From Schoenoplectus triqueter (Eukaryota > Streptophyta > Magnoliopsida > Poales > Cyperaceae): a stretch of DNA of 36,981 nt. Below, piece by piece: positions 21,110 to 31,626 of the stretch. Each line of letters starts with the position of its first letter. Positions within the stretch are counted from its first letter, which is position 1. The notes under the pieces were generated by a model. The model saw nothing but the letters and a program-made list of their open reading frames with translations, searched no databases and was not told where the DNA came from. A program made the translations under genes and the position numbers. The stretch spans positions 1 through 36,981 of the forward strand of contig CAXKVV010001424.1 in assembly GCA_964058805.1 (NCBI GenBank), given 5' to 3'.

Positions 21110-24100
21110 ATGGCGGGTGAAAGTGATGCGAGCGCAAGAGAGCTATACGAGACCCCTACTTGGGCTGTGGCTGTGGTGTGTGCTGTGATGATTATTATTT
21201 CTCTTTTGCTTGAAATGGGTCTCCACCATATCGGCGAGGTATGAGTTGCTCCCGAAATTTAGAAATTATAAAGGGCTATGATTAAGTTAGTTATTTATTT
21301 ACTTTTGCTTGAATTTGATGTACTACTGAGTACTTGGGGTTTTAACTTTGAACTGTTGTCAATGTTTATTATTACCAAATTATTGGGCTCAAACCAACTT
21401 TCTGATTCTTTTGTTTTCTAAAAGAGTGAGTTTTATGTGACATGTCGCTTTGGTGGTCTGTACAAGGATATGGAAGTAAAATTTATATGATTTTTCTATT
21501 CTTAAATTCATTTTTTTTTCTTTAGTAAAGAGAAGAAGTGCAGAACTTTGTGTTTCCTTTATTTTTACTACATAACACTTGGCTTCCATTTTCAGTGGTT
21601 CAAGAAGAAGCAGAAGAACTCTCTGAACGAAGCTCTTGAAAAGGTCAAAAATGGTAAGATCCTTCAACATTTTCTTCAATTTTCTGTGCCATTTCTCCTA
21701 AAAAGAAGAAACTAAAAAGAATTAGATCTCTTACATACAGTTTCCTAACTTGTTCTGCAATTAATTTAACCATGATTATTCATGGAAATTGCAGAGCTGA
21801 TGATCCTTGGCTTCATCTCCTTGTTGCTTGTATTCTTCCAGAACTATATTGCTAAAATATGCATACCAGAATCAGCTGGCAACATCATGTTACCATGCAG
21901 TAAAGAAGCAATAAAAGAAAGCAAGAAAGGTAGACGGCTTTTGGGGATTGAAATTATGGATTTTGGTTCAAGTCGTAGATACCTCGCTGGTGCTGATACA
22001 ACATTTACTTGTCCTGATGTGAGTCTGCAATCAATTTCATTATGATACAATCACAAAATCATGCATTATTTTGAGTAGAGGCAGATGTAGGATTTTGATT
22101 AAAGAGGTCAATAATCGAATTCAATAGTTTATTGGGTTTAAAATTCATTAACTAATCAGATAATAAATTAATAATTAATAATTCAACATAACTTCATATT
22201 TTGAGACCTTTGCATAATTTTTTTCATTATCCATGATATTAAATATTTTTTTCTCAATGAAAAATATTCAGACAATTCAGAGGGTTAAAAATTTGATCCA
22301 GAAAGTATCAGATTAACAAAATTTTAGTCTAAAAACATTATTTTTTAAAATTTAGGAGAGATAAGTTGACTCCCTGGGACCCTTTGGCTTTGCCTCTGAT
22401 TCTGTGTCCATTAGTAGTCTTTTACTATCTTTTTTATTTCTCTTAATTTGTTTACCATTCCATTTTGTCTTCAGGGTCTGTCTGAAAATATATTCAGATT
22501 CCATCTAATTATCAATTTTGAAAATTGCAGAAGTCTGATAGATGATATTTTCTGTTACAAAATAAAAAGTTAGTTTTCTGCAATTTTGGGTTGTAATTAA
22601 ACTTCTATTCTAACCAAGTGCTTTACATTCTTAACAGGGTAAAGTGCCTCTTATGTCAACAAAAAGTTTACATGAGTTGCATCTTTTTATATTTTTCCTG
22701 GCTGTTGTTCATGTTGTGTTTAGTGCTTCAGTAATGGCTTTTGGAATAATAAAGGTTTGTAAATTGACTCCATTATAATATTTAATTTTTGTGGTTAATC
22801 ATGTTGTGATTTCAGTTTTAACATTTTATTTTTTATGCAGATAAGGTCCTGGAAAGAATGGGAAAAAGAGACTTCCTCAATTAATTATGAGTTTTCAACT
22901 GGTAAATTTCATTCAAACGGGACTTTGTTATTTATTTAGATCATTGCTCTAGATTTGAATGTGGTCACTTATCCCTTTTAAAAAATATTCTATTCATTAT
23001 TTTTAACTAAGATCTGAGGACATTGTACAAACCATCGCCCGAGAATGCTTTCGGACATTGGTGACTGCCTATTTCAAACAAATTTACACAGTATTAGAAA
23101 TGGAGGTTCAGTTTTTGTTTTCTTATGTAACTGTTGTTTTATTATTTGATTTTTTAGATCCTTCAAGGTTCAGGTTTGCTCGTGAGACATCCTTTGTGCA
23201 GAATTATGCAAGTTCTTGGAACAGACAAATCATTATTCTTTACATTGTAAGATTTTTTTGTATTAACATAATTCACGTGTTTATTTAATATCTGATTTGA
23301 ACGGTATTTTTACATTTTGGTGTCTTTTTACTGGTATTGTAAAGATCCTTTGTTAACTGCTATTGACAGTGGCTCTGTTTTTGGAATAGAAAAGTCATCC
23401 TCTTTTGTTTTTTTTTTGAAAAAAAAAATTACATTTTTGAGGTAAAAAGATGAGGATCTAGAGTAATAATTTTAAATATTCATAACACATCCCCACTAGT
23501 ATTTGAGCAGAGTTATGTTAGCAACTGTTTTCGTTGATTTATTATTAAAACCTTTCCATTGGCTACTTCATACCAATTGCTACAAAATGATTCTCTTACT
23601 CTGGTGTTTGTTTTCGATAGGTAAGCTTTTTTCGGCAATTTTTTACATCTGTTCGAAAGACTGATTATTTAACATTGCGCCATGGCTTCATAAATGTAAG
23701 TTGCCTCCAATTCAAGCATATTCTTTGAATCATTATGTGAATATTATTTTTATTGACATCATTACTTTCTTATAGGCTCATTTAAACCCTGGAATTAAAT
23801 TTAACTTTCAAAAGTATATAAGGCGTTCACTGGATGATGATTTCAAAGTGGTTGTTGGAATAAGGTATTAATTGTCATTACTTTTCAGATTTCAGCTTTT
23901 ACTTGTGTTTTCTATTAAGATTTTTTTTTTACTTTTTATTGTTTTGATAGTCCAATTCTGTGGGCTTGTGGAGTCATCATCCTGCTTCTAAACGTACACG
24001 GTGAGTATCTGATTTGTATTATTAGAAAATTTTCTTAGCAAAAACAAATCCATCTTTAAACTCTTTTTTTGACATTACTTCCTACTCTTTCCCTCAGATT

Positions 24101-25728
24101 ATCAAAAATTATTCTGGGTTACAATACTGCCGCTAGTTGTAAGTTTCCTTCAGTGTCATGATTTTTTTTCTATATTACTTGTTCATGTGATCTTGTAAAA
24201 TAGTTTGGTATATCACTTGATAGTTAATGCCATGAATTCAATGAGCATTTTAATAAACTTTTTTTCTTTTTGATTCAACTTAATGTTTAAAATTTGAATG
24301 GTAATCACATTATGTTCTTAAAATGGATGCAATTTGAGTGATGCACTGAAAGTATGCTTCCTATTTCAGTTAATTTTGGCAATTGGAATGAAGTTGCAAG
24401 CAATAATTGCAACAATGGCTCTAGAGATACAACAGAGACATGCAGTTATTCAAGGAATGCCAGTTGTGAAGTTAAGTGACCACCATTTCTGGTTTGGGCG
24501 GCCCCGATTGCTTCTGTTTCTGATTCACTTTATATTATTTGTGGTAATCATACATTTTTAGTTAAATATTTCATTATTCTGTAACTTATTATAATAAAAA
24601 ATTAGCATTTGTTACTTAAATCTAAAGGAGTTTTTTTTCTTTTCTTGTAGAATGCTTTCCAGCTTACATATTTCCTCTGGATTTGGGTAAGCATATCAAT
24701 TTTCGTGTCAGAGAGCTTAAATTATATTATCTCTTTTAATTTTGAACTTCGATGGAGGCTGGAACTGAATTGTTTGTATATTGATGCAGTATAAATTTGG
24801 CCTAAATTCTTGCTTCCATGAAGATTTTGGCTTCGTCATTGCAAGACTATGTATTGGGTATGCTCACACATTGTTTAATGTCTTCAAATTGAACTTCTCT
24901 TTATTTTGAAAGGATATTCATGAAGACTATATTAACTGTCTAGTCCTTAATTTGTCATCTAATGCCTGTATAATATGATAAAATTGTCCCCTCTTGCAAT
25001 TTGTGTACTAAATTAGTTTTTATTAAGTCGAGTCACCTATGTATATATCCATCAAACTAAGGCTCAAAATATAAATTATTCAGTCACCTATGTATATATC
25101 TACCAACATGTGGCATAGCTTGATCTATCTATGGTGAAGTTACTTATTGTTACTTTACTTTGTCATCATGCAGAATTACAGTGCACCTCCTTTGCAGCTA
25201 CATCACACTTCCTCTCTACGCCCTTGTATCTCAGGTGATTTACACTTCGTACCATTGATTTCTGAGACGGCATGCACAAGTCGCCTTTTACTAATAATTA
25301 AACTAAAATCATTACAACTTTTTGTTCAGATGGGATCAAACATTAAGATGTCTATTTTTGACGAGAGAGCATCCAAGGCACTCAAAAAATGGCGTGATGA
25401 AGCCAAGAAACATAACAAAAAAGATAACTCGCATTCACGATCTGTCTCTGTAAGCCCAAGCCCCGCCCAAAGCCCAATGACATCACCTAGATCTCGCTAT
25501 CTGCACCAGCAGAGATCTATCGGACATGCTAGCGATGGTTTTAGAAAGTCACAATCTGAGAATGTGTTTGCAGACATCCAAATTGAGATGCCAGTAGCAA
25601 GATACGAGCTGAGACAGCACAGTGTAGTACAGGGAGTGCAAATAAACATAGAAGAGGGAAGAGATAGAAGAGATGAAGATGACTTCTCATTTGCGAAACT
25701 CGATTCAAGAGATCAACAAATTAAATAA
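21110..25728 (+). CDS. MLO-like seven-transmembrane protein, clade III type, 15 exons
   Basis: MLO proteins are plant plasma-membrane proteins with seven transmembrane helices and a cytosolic calmodulin-binding tail. They act in powdery mildew susceptibility, pollen tube and synergid signalling, or root responses, depending on clade. Exons: 21110-21238, 21596-21653, 21795-22018, 22638-22754, 22841-22901, 23158-23246, 23621-23695, 23776-23864, 23951-24000, 24098-24138, 24370-24543, 24651-24686, 24790-24857, 25174-25234, 25330-25728. All introns are GT-AG and phases agree, giving 1671 bp and 556 residues, normal for the family. Visible marks: [10 protein letters not shown] (residues 14-23), [11 protein letters not shown] (about 63-73), GKVPLMS (138-144), [69 protein letters not shown], a calmodulin-binding helix with Trp445 in [11 protein letters not shown], and DFSF at 542-545. 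From memory it most resembles Arabidopsis MLO5/7/8/9/10. One oddity is V in place of the usual Q in LF(Q)NAFQ at an exon junction. It appears intact. Confidence 0.95.
22076..22398. mobile_element. Candidate hAT-type MITE in MLO intron 3
   Basis: The ends TAGAGGCAG and TGCCTCTG are inverted. The next bases (GATGTAGGATTTTGATTAA; GACTCCCTGGGACCC) resemble the GAGGCGGA-CCAGGATTTT type termini of common plant MITEs. The flanks ATTTTGAG and ATTCTGTG agree at six of eight bases. It lies wholly inside intron 3, so it should not alter the protein. Confidence 0.4.
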
Positions 25729-25835
25729 ATAGGACCTCTTAGTGATTCTAATTTTTGATGTGTTGTAATTATGTTATTTTGGGGATAATTTATGAAACCG
25801 AACATGACATGTTTAATTTACGGGTTAATTTTCCT

Positions 25836-25841
25836 AATAAA
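25836..25841 (+). terminator. Candidate poly(A) signal of MLO
   Basis: AATAAA lies 108 bp after the MLO stop codon, in AT-rich sequence. This is a plausible near-upstream element for 3' end formation. Confidence 0.45.
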
Positions 25842-26502
25842 TGAAATGAAATTATATTTGTTTTTTCATTAGTTTTTTAATTATTTTTGAATGAAAAAAC
25901 TAACAAGAGTGATCAAATATGAATAAACATCAAAGTTCAGTGATTAAAAGTTGATAAATGAAAGTTCAGTGATCAAATATGGATAAACATCGAAATTTAG
26001 TAATCTATCCGAAGATTAACCCTTCAATTTACATAATATGTATTTGATATTGTAACATAATTCCAAATGAGCTGCTGTTATAGATATTTAGTTACTATCA
26101 TCATCATCATTATCAATATCATTATGACTATCATAATTTTTCTATGTAATAATGCGATGTACTGGTAATCTCTCTGATCAAGACCTTCAGATTGTTACTT
26201 CACGTACCAGTTTACAGGTTTCAAATGTGAGTTGACAGATCATAGATGACTCAGCCAACTCCGAGCTGAATTTGCTGATTTTGTGAAGTGATTTTGACCT
26301 GATGCAGCCAAGAAAAGGCTAAACTGGTTCTTTCGTTCAATAAATTTCAGTCGGAGCCGGAGATTGAACTGGCGTATCTCATAAGAAAAGCAATATCATA
26401 ACTATATGTTGTCAGATAATAGATTGTTCTTCCATGAACAGTTGAACGACCCTTTTCATGCACAATTCTTTGAGTTACTCAAAAAATGGTTTGCTGGAAA
26501 TA
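25842..26502. other. Intergenic DNA downstream of MLO
   Basis: No gene is seen. A short duplication at about 25905-25995 repeats AGTGATCAAATATG-ATAAACATC twice, and a short ATC-rich tract lies near 26097-26120. Confidence 0.5.
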
Positions 26503-26640
26503 GATTTTACAGAAAGGCCTGGTTTGTCAAAAGTTACCAAGTTAAAAAATTCTCGCTTTGCTCGTTACCAGTGTTTCAAATTTTACAATTTCAAAAGGCC
26601 TAGTTTGTCAAAATTATGTCAATTAGAGCCCAAAAGGCCT
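26503..26640. repeat. Dispersed repeat, second copy near 7800-7910
   Basis: This segment shares ordered blocks with 7800-7910, 18.6 kb away. It also repeats within itself: AAGGCCT-GTTTGTCAAAA occurs at about 26514 and about 26595. Open frames across it are short and overlap one another, so I do not call a gene. Confidence 0.5.
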
Positions 26641-27056
26641 CTTACACATATTTTTCCAGTCCCAAGAAGAGAAAAATTTCGTGCAGTGAACGGCTCACCA
26701 TTTTTATCACTTCTCTTCGAGAGTTTCTCGCTTGTTGTGATTCAGTTGAGGAAGGACAAATGGTGATTACATACACAGATCATATATCTCTCTAAATTGC
26801 TTGAATTTCTCTATTAGATGTTCTTCAGTAAATAAAATTTCGATGTTAAGTTTGGGGTTTGGATTTAGGGGAAGAGTGAAACGAAAGCTTCAAGGTATTT
26901 AGTATTGTTGTTGAAATAATATCTCTCTGCTGGAAAGTTGATTGATGGGAGACGTTACGAGGGATAAATTTCCTTGCTTAATACTCTTTTTTCTCATTCC
27001 TTCACACAGTTTAGCTACAGCTTGGAATTAAGGATATAATATTTCAGTATAGGTAT
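26641..27056. other. Intergenic DNA, nothing firm
   Basis: No coding, RNA or repeat feature is supportable. A segment at about 26660-26780 is less AT-rich and might be a former 5' UTR, but nothing confirms this. Confidence 0.4.
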
Positions 27057-27065
27057 AAAAATAAA

Positions 27066-27445
27066 GAGAAGGGATCAGTTGATAATGAGTTATTTTGATA
27101 ACTTTGACAATGAAACTCTATAAAAATATAAAAAAAAAAAAATTAAAAATAGAAAAGTTTATAAATGTGTTTTTTTACCTTTAAATTGATGTTCATTCAA
27201 ATTTTATGTAATTTCATTATCATTTGATAGTCTATCAAAGATAATTAAATTGAAACTGTTATAAATTATATTAAAATTTGATGATCTTTGATAAACTATC
27301 AAATGATAATGAAATTGCATGAAATTTGAATGAGCATCAATTTAAAAGTAGAAAAATACATTTATAAATTTTTTTCTATTTTTTAGAAAAAAATTATATT
27401 TTTCTAGAGTTCCATTAATAACCCATTGTCAACTGATTCCTTCTC
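27066..27445. mobile_element. Long-TIR MULE-type MITE with perfect 9-bp TSD
   Basis: The element starts GAGAAGGGATCAGTTGA and ends with the inverse of GAGAAGGAATCAGTTGA. The inverted arms extend about 170 bp each, including AAATTGATG-TCATTCAAATTT, ATTTCATTATCATTTGATAG and CTATCAAAGAT, so almost the whole 380 bp can fold. AAAAATAAA is present exactly on both sides (27057-27065 and 27446-27454), the 9-bp duplication length of Mutator-like elements. No coding capacity. It is the best preserved MITE here. Confidence 0.85.
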
Positions 27446-27454
27446 AAAAATAAA

Positions 27455-27693
27455 ACACACCCTAGTTTGAGATGAATAATCTCTTATGTAAATTTTAACT
27501 TTATTTCAATTGACTTTTGCATTTTTTGGGATCGGAAGAAATAAGAGACCCTACTTTTTGCCAAGACCTGTTGAAAGGAATTAGAACCTGGCTTCTATAA
27601 ATTGTGGACATTTTTCCAGTTAGTTAACCAATCCTCTAAATAAATAACCGTGATCCAGTCCTTCAAATATGTAAAGATTGTATAATAAGCCTG
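27455..27693. other. Short spacer before the PLAT-like relic
   Basis: No feature is seen. It probably includes the decayed intron or upstream region of the following pseudogene. Confidence 0.4.
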
Positions 27694-28707
27694 ATGATAC
27701 TGGTAAAATTGTCAGATTTTCAGACTTTTGTCAAGCCAACACGTCTACTTCCAGCCGAAGAGCCAAAGATACATTCCCAAAATGCTCCCAAGGAAACCTA
27801 TTACCCCTCAAGATTAGAACAATCTAACCCATTTTACATATTTGAGCTATGTACCAGTAGAGATTTTGGGTCTGGCTTGGGTGACCATGATGCTGGTATA
27901 ATGTTATGCCTGTTGATATTGAGGGAAACTCAATTTTGCGAAGAATACCAACAATTCCTTATTTGGAGCACTTTGCACAAGAAGCAACTGATTTTTCTGA
28001 AGGGGCACCCTTTAAGCGGGGGGTTCGATTGATACTGTGACATTTGAAGGTGCCAAATTGGTGAAAATTGCGGCTCTTTGGATTGGCCTTGATTCAGGTA
28101 ATCTTGTTTGCCCAGCTTTGCTTTTATCCTATAAATTCCAAATTACATCTGGATCCCTATGGCTACATACCCTTAGGATGTCATTTATAGCCTGTAAATA
28201 AGAAATATTATTATCATATACTTTCAAAGAAAATTTATTTCGAATATAATATCTTCATTTTCCTTTAAAAACACTGTAATTTCAAATGACTCTCTCATGT
28301 AACATGGACGGTAATATCGGCTAAGAATGTGTGAAATGAGTATCAGCAAAATGAAGTGTAAAAAACAATTGATAATATGTTTGTTCTATCTAGCATATCT
28401 GATATTTCCTTATTTTAAGGGTAACCAAATGGTGTATGTCATTTTACAAGCTATTTGTTGGAATTTTGAAAATATGGAAGGATGTGCATTTTTGCCTCTT
28501 CTTTATTTCCCTTGTGCAGTTGTACTTGGCCTAATTTAGCATCTCATTTTTACATAAAGGTCAGGCTCATGGAAACTGGATGGAGTTCAGCTAACTGTCC
28601 TTGACTCACTATCAAATGGCCAAGAACAATCAGAAAAATTGCAGTTTAACGGCTTGCAGTACAAATTTGATGCTGCAATATCAAATTCAACTTGTAAATT
28701 AATCTAA
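27694..28707 (+). pseudogene. Broken gene with a PLAT/LH2-like domain
   Basis: Two exon-like blocks survive. Block A (about 27694-28097) reads in three successive frames: SDFQTFVKPTRLLPAEEPK into FELCTSRDFGSGLGDHDAG, then YNVMPVDIEGNSILRRIP and GAPFKRG, then SIDTVTFEGAKLVKI into AALWIGLDS. Block B (28565-28707) continues GSWKLDGVQLTVLDSLSNG and ends at a TAA. The phase-1 junction has a proper GT donor at 28098 and AG acceptor at 28563-28564. The FERGS-D-FTFE, then kI.IG-D-SG-W-L-V layout is that of a PLAT/LH2 beta-sandwich, found in lipoxygenases and stand-alone plant PLAT proteins. I cannot name the parent gene. The shifts lie at about 27895 and in a run of G at about 28016-28021, so a sequencing error could explain the second. 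Upstream exons are not found. Confidence 0.55.
28098..28564 (+). other. Intron of the PLAT-like pseudogene
   Basis: It is bounded by GTAATC and TCAG, joining two blocks that continue the same domain in phase 1. Its content is AT-rich and has no feature. Confidence 0.5.
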
Positions 28708-28906
28708 TTACCTTATCGGATCTGATTCCTATATATGTCTTAACCTTGCACCTTATTGCTTCTTCTCGGTTTATCCATTTCTTCTCTGTTTTCGATTTCT
28801 TCCTTTCATTTAACATTTCTGTTTTGTTTTACCTTTTTCTCATTTCTCTCTGTTTCTCTGTTTTCGGTTTCATTTCTTATATTATCGAGTGAGAGAGAGC
28901 TAGGAG
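28708..28906. other. T-rich spacer before the hAT element
   Basis: A pyrimidine-rich tract (TTCTCTGTTTTC-like) lies at about 28760-28880. It may be the 3' flank of the PLAT-like relic. The last 8 bases, GCTAGGAG (28899-28906), would be the left target duplication of the hAT element; its partner is outside the window. Confidence 0.4.
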
Positions 28907-28919
28907 TAGTGTTCTCGAA

Positions 28920-29150
28920 TTGTGCCGTGTCGTGTTTGGCACGGCACGGCACGGATATTATTTTATTATTTTTATCGTGTCGTGTCGTGCCGTGTCAAAA
29001 GTTAAAAATGACCGGCACGGCACGGTTAAGGCACGCCATGTCTAATCGTGTCATGTATAATTGTATCCGTGCCAAATCGTACTGTGTTTGTTCGTGTTGT
29101 GTTGATTCGGCACAACGTGTCTTATTCGTGTTAACCGTGTCGAAAATTAA
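28920..29150. repeat. Subterminal repeats of the hAT element
   Basis: Many copies of GTGCCGTG, CGTGTCGTG and their inverse GGCACGG are packed into about 230 bp, in both orientations. Such clusters are transposase-binding sites in plant hAT elements. Confidence 0.75.
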
Positions 29151-29600
29151 AAGATAAAAAAAATTAAAAAAATATCTGAAAAGAAAAAATATGAATTTTT
29201 TTCTGACTTTTAAATATTATAATACTATATTTTTCTGTTTTTTTTAATTTGGACGAAATTAAAAAAATAATAAAAAATACCAAAAAATGAGAGAAATTTA
29301 CAAAAAAAAATTAAATGGAAGAAACAGAAAAATAAAGAAAAATACATATCTATTTTACATACTATAATATAATATATTTATTTTTGCAAAATTCAGAAAT
29401 AATTTATAAAAAATGGAGAAATACAAATGAAAAGGAAAATTTACCATATGTATTTCTTAAAATATGGTAAATATTCAAAGTTTATATTTACATTTACAAG
29501 TTTTCCCTCCTTTTTTTTTCGGGCTTGGGACCAGCTATGTTAGAAACATAGGTGAAGTTAAAAACTTAAAAATATGTTAGTATAGTTTGAAAAAATAAAT

Positions 29601-31626
29601 TTAAATATTAAAATTGAAATGAAAATTATACCTTAGTCCTTGGGAGTAGTGTTGTTGATTGTACATTGCATATCTATATTCTTCGTAGTTGTACATGTAC
29701 GGATTGGAGGCATATGGATCTTGCTGGCTTGGCTCTGGATCTGGACCATCTGGTTTATCTGGATTAGCACTTGATTGTTCAGTGTCAATTGCATGTATCC
29801 AAGATTTGTCTTGAAGTCTTTTTTCTGCATCGTACCAGTCCTTTAGTAAAACTAGTGCCTCAAATACGTCTGGACCCAACCTCATTCTTTTATCAGTTAG
29901 AACCCTATTGGATGTACTAAAACAAAATTCAGAAGCTACTGTGAAAACGGGAACGACAAAAATATCGAGAGCCATGGATGATAAAATGGGAAACACGCCC
30001 TTGACTTGGTGCCAGTAGTGCAGAATGCTGAAATTTTCATCAACAAGGTTTATGTTGGTATGGTTTGCGACTGATGATTTATAGAGTTGTATCTTTGTAA
30101 TAGTTTTTGTTGGAGTTGACGGTGAAGGTGCGTCATTGGTTTTGCTGATAATATTCTTGAGACGAGAAATGGTACTCCTTCCTCTTGATGAAGGATTAGA
30201 TGGTGTTGGTGCATTCGACGCCACTCTAGTCTGATTCACATAAATAATTAATTTAGTTTGAAGTGATTGTAAATTAAAATAAAAAAATAATTATAAATTT
30301 ATAATCTACCTGAGAGTGACATTGCTCGTATATTCTATATACACTTTCAAACAGATTCTTTACTTCATCATAAACATTCCCTTCGGCTAATCCCATATTT
30401 TTGCTAATTGTCTTGAGAAAATGAGTAGTAGTTGCTAACTTCCACCTATTTGATAAATTATAATTAGTCCATAAATTGATGCACATAATTTTTTTTTTTT
30501 AAAAAAATATAATTTAGAATATGTTACTAAGTACTAACCTGGGATCAAGGCAAGTGGCAATTATGCTCACTGCAGGTATGCCACTCTAATATTTCAAAAA
30601 TTTTGCCTTAATTGATTGTTGTAAGTGCCTCAAAACAGAATCTTCAGGCAAAGTCATCTGTTGGGTGATGTACCAAACAGAAATAGTTACAAGCTCCTCT
30701 AATAGAGAACTTGCTGTCGGCGTGTAAGATGCAGAAAGTCTCACGGTTGTGGTGTAGAAAATTTCTAAAAGTGGAACCAGCTGCTCGATTGCTTCCCACT
30801 CGGAATAAGACAGTCGATATTGTTGGCCCTGAGGAGTCCTACTTGTTGCATGATCCAAGGCTGATCTCAGATGTAATATCTTTCTTAGCAATCGGTATGT
30901 GCTATTCCAGCGAGTGTCGACATCCCAAGGAATCCTAACTGCGCAGATGGCCATAAGATTGCACAACTCTGCAAAAGCTTGTTTCTTGCGCATGCCCGAA
31001 TCTACATACCTTAGAGCATCCTTATATTTTTTCAGTAATTCCTCAACTTGTCGAACCTCAATATCCGCTTTAACAATTAAGTTTAAAATATGACAAGCAC
31101 ATTTCATGTGAAAAAATACACCATTCATCATGGGTTGGAGGGTGTTGCATAAAAGACGAATTGCGACATTACAATTACTAGCATTATCAAGCACAATAGC
31201 AAAATTTTTATCTTTTATTTGATATTTCTCAATTACTTGTAATACATATTTAAATATATGGTCTGCATCATGTGGGTAAGGAAAATGATGAAAAGCAATT
31301 AATCTTTTATTTAGAAATTATGTACCAAAGTTGGTATCTTGGGTGATCCAATGGGCTGTAATAGAAGAATACGACATGTTATGTTTAACGGTCGATCATA
31401 TATCGGAGGTTATGAATACCTTATAGTTGGGAGACCTAAATTTATCATACAATTCTGACAGTTTTATCCAAAATATATTAAACAAATCATCATTGGTTTT
31501 TTATGGTACAATTTTCTAAATTGGGATGTAAAGATTCAGCAATAAATTCCTCAAACAAGGAGTCGCATGTCAGTGATAATGGTTTTTCAGTTCGTACACA
31601 ATACTTGATAAAAAAAATTCTAACCT
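29601..31626 (-). pseudogene. hAT transposase (Ac/RICESLEEPER-like), N-terminus missing
   Basis: Three exons can be placed on the minus strand: 31626-30539, 30445-30310 and 30230-29601, with GT-AG introns at 30538-30446 and 30309-30231. In protein order are YCVRTEKPLSL and FEEFIAESL (about 31600-31530), FRSPNYKVFITSDI-ST (about 31440-31390), SSITAHWITQD, LIAFHHFPYPHDADHIF, IVLDNASNCN (about 31197-31170), FHMKCACHILNLIVK, VDTRWNSTYRLL (about 30910), CLDPRWKL across the first intron, and the dimerisation block FPILSSMALDIF then PVFTVASEFCFSTSNRVL (about 29985-29900). At least three in-frame stops occur: TGA after TSDI (W expected), TAA after NFGT, and TAG after KFLKY (W expected). The N-terminal BED zinc finger would lie beyond the LTR insertion. 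The gene is dead. Confidence 0.88.

Larger units (their letters stand above)
28907..31626 (-). mobile_element. hAT transposon, 3' portion, interrupted at 31626
   Basis: The outer end is taken as TAGTGTTCTCGAATTGTGCC at 28907, followed by dense subterminal GTGCCGTG / CACGGCAC repeats (28920-29150) typical of hAT ends. The transposase gene reads inward on the minus strand from 31626 to 29601. The opposite terminus and the N-terminal coding part are not in the window, because a giant LTR starts at 31627. Confidence 0.75.

Noticed and set aside
21389..21679. Minus-strand 96-codon frame across MLO exon 2
   Set aside because: It is antisense to an intron and a short exon of MLO and has no family resemblance.
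25147..25728. 193-codon frame read as a separate gene
   Set aside because: It is exons 14 and 15 of MLO read through the intron between them, in a frame that mistranslates exon 14.
26406..26766. Two overlapping frames of 65 and 102 codons
   Set aside because: They overlap in different frames across a dispersed, internally repeated segment, and neither resembles a known protein.
30711..31093. Plus-strand frames inside the hAT region
   Set aside because: They are antisense to well-conserved hAT transposase blocks.
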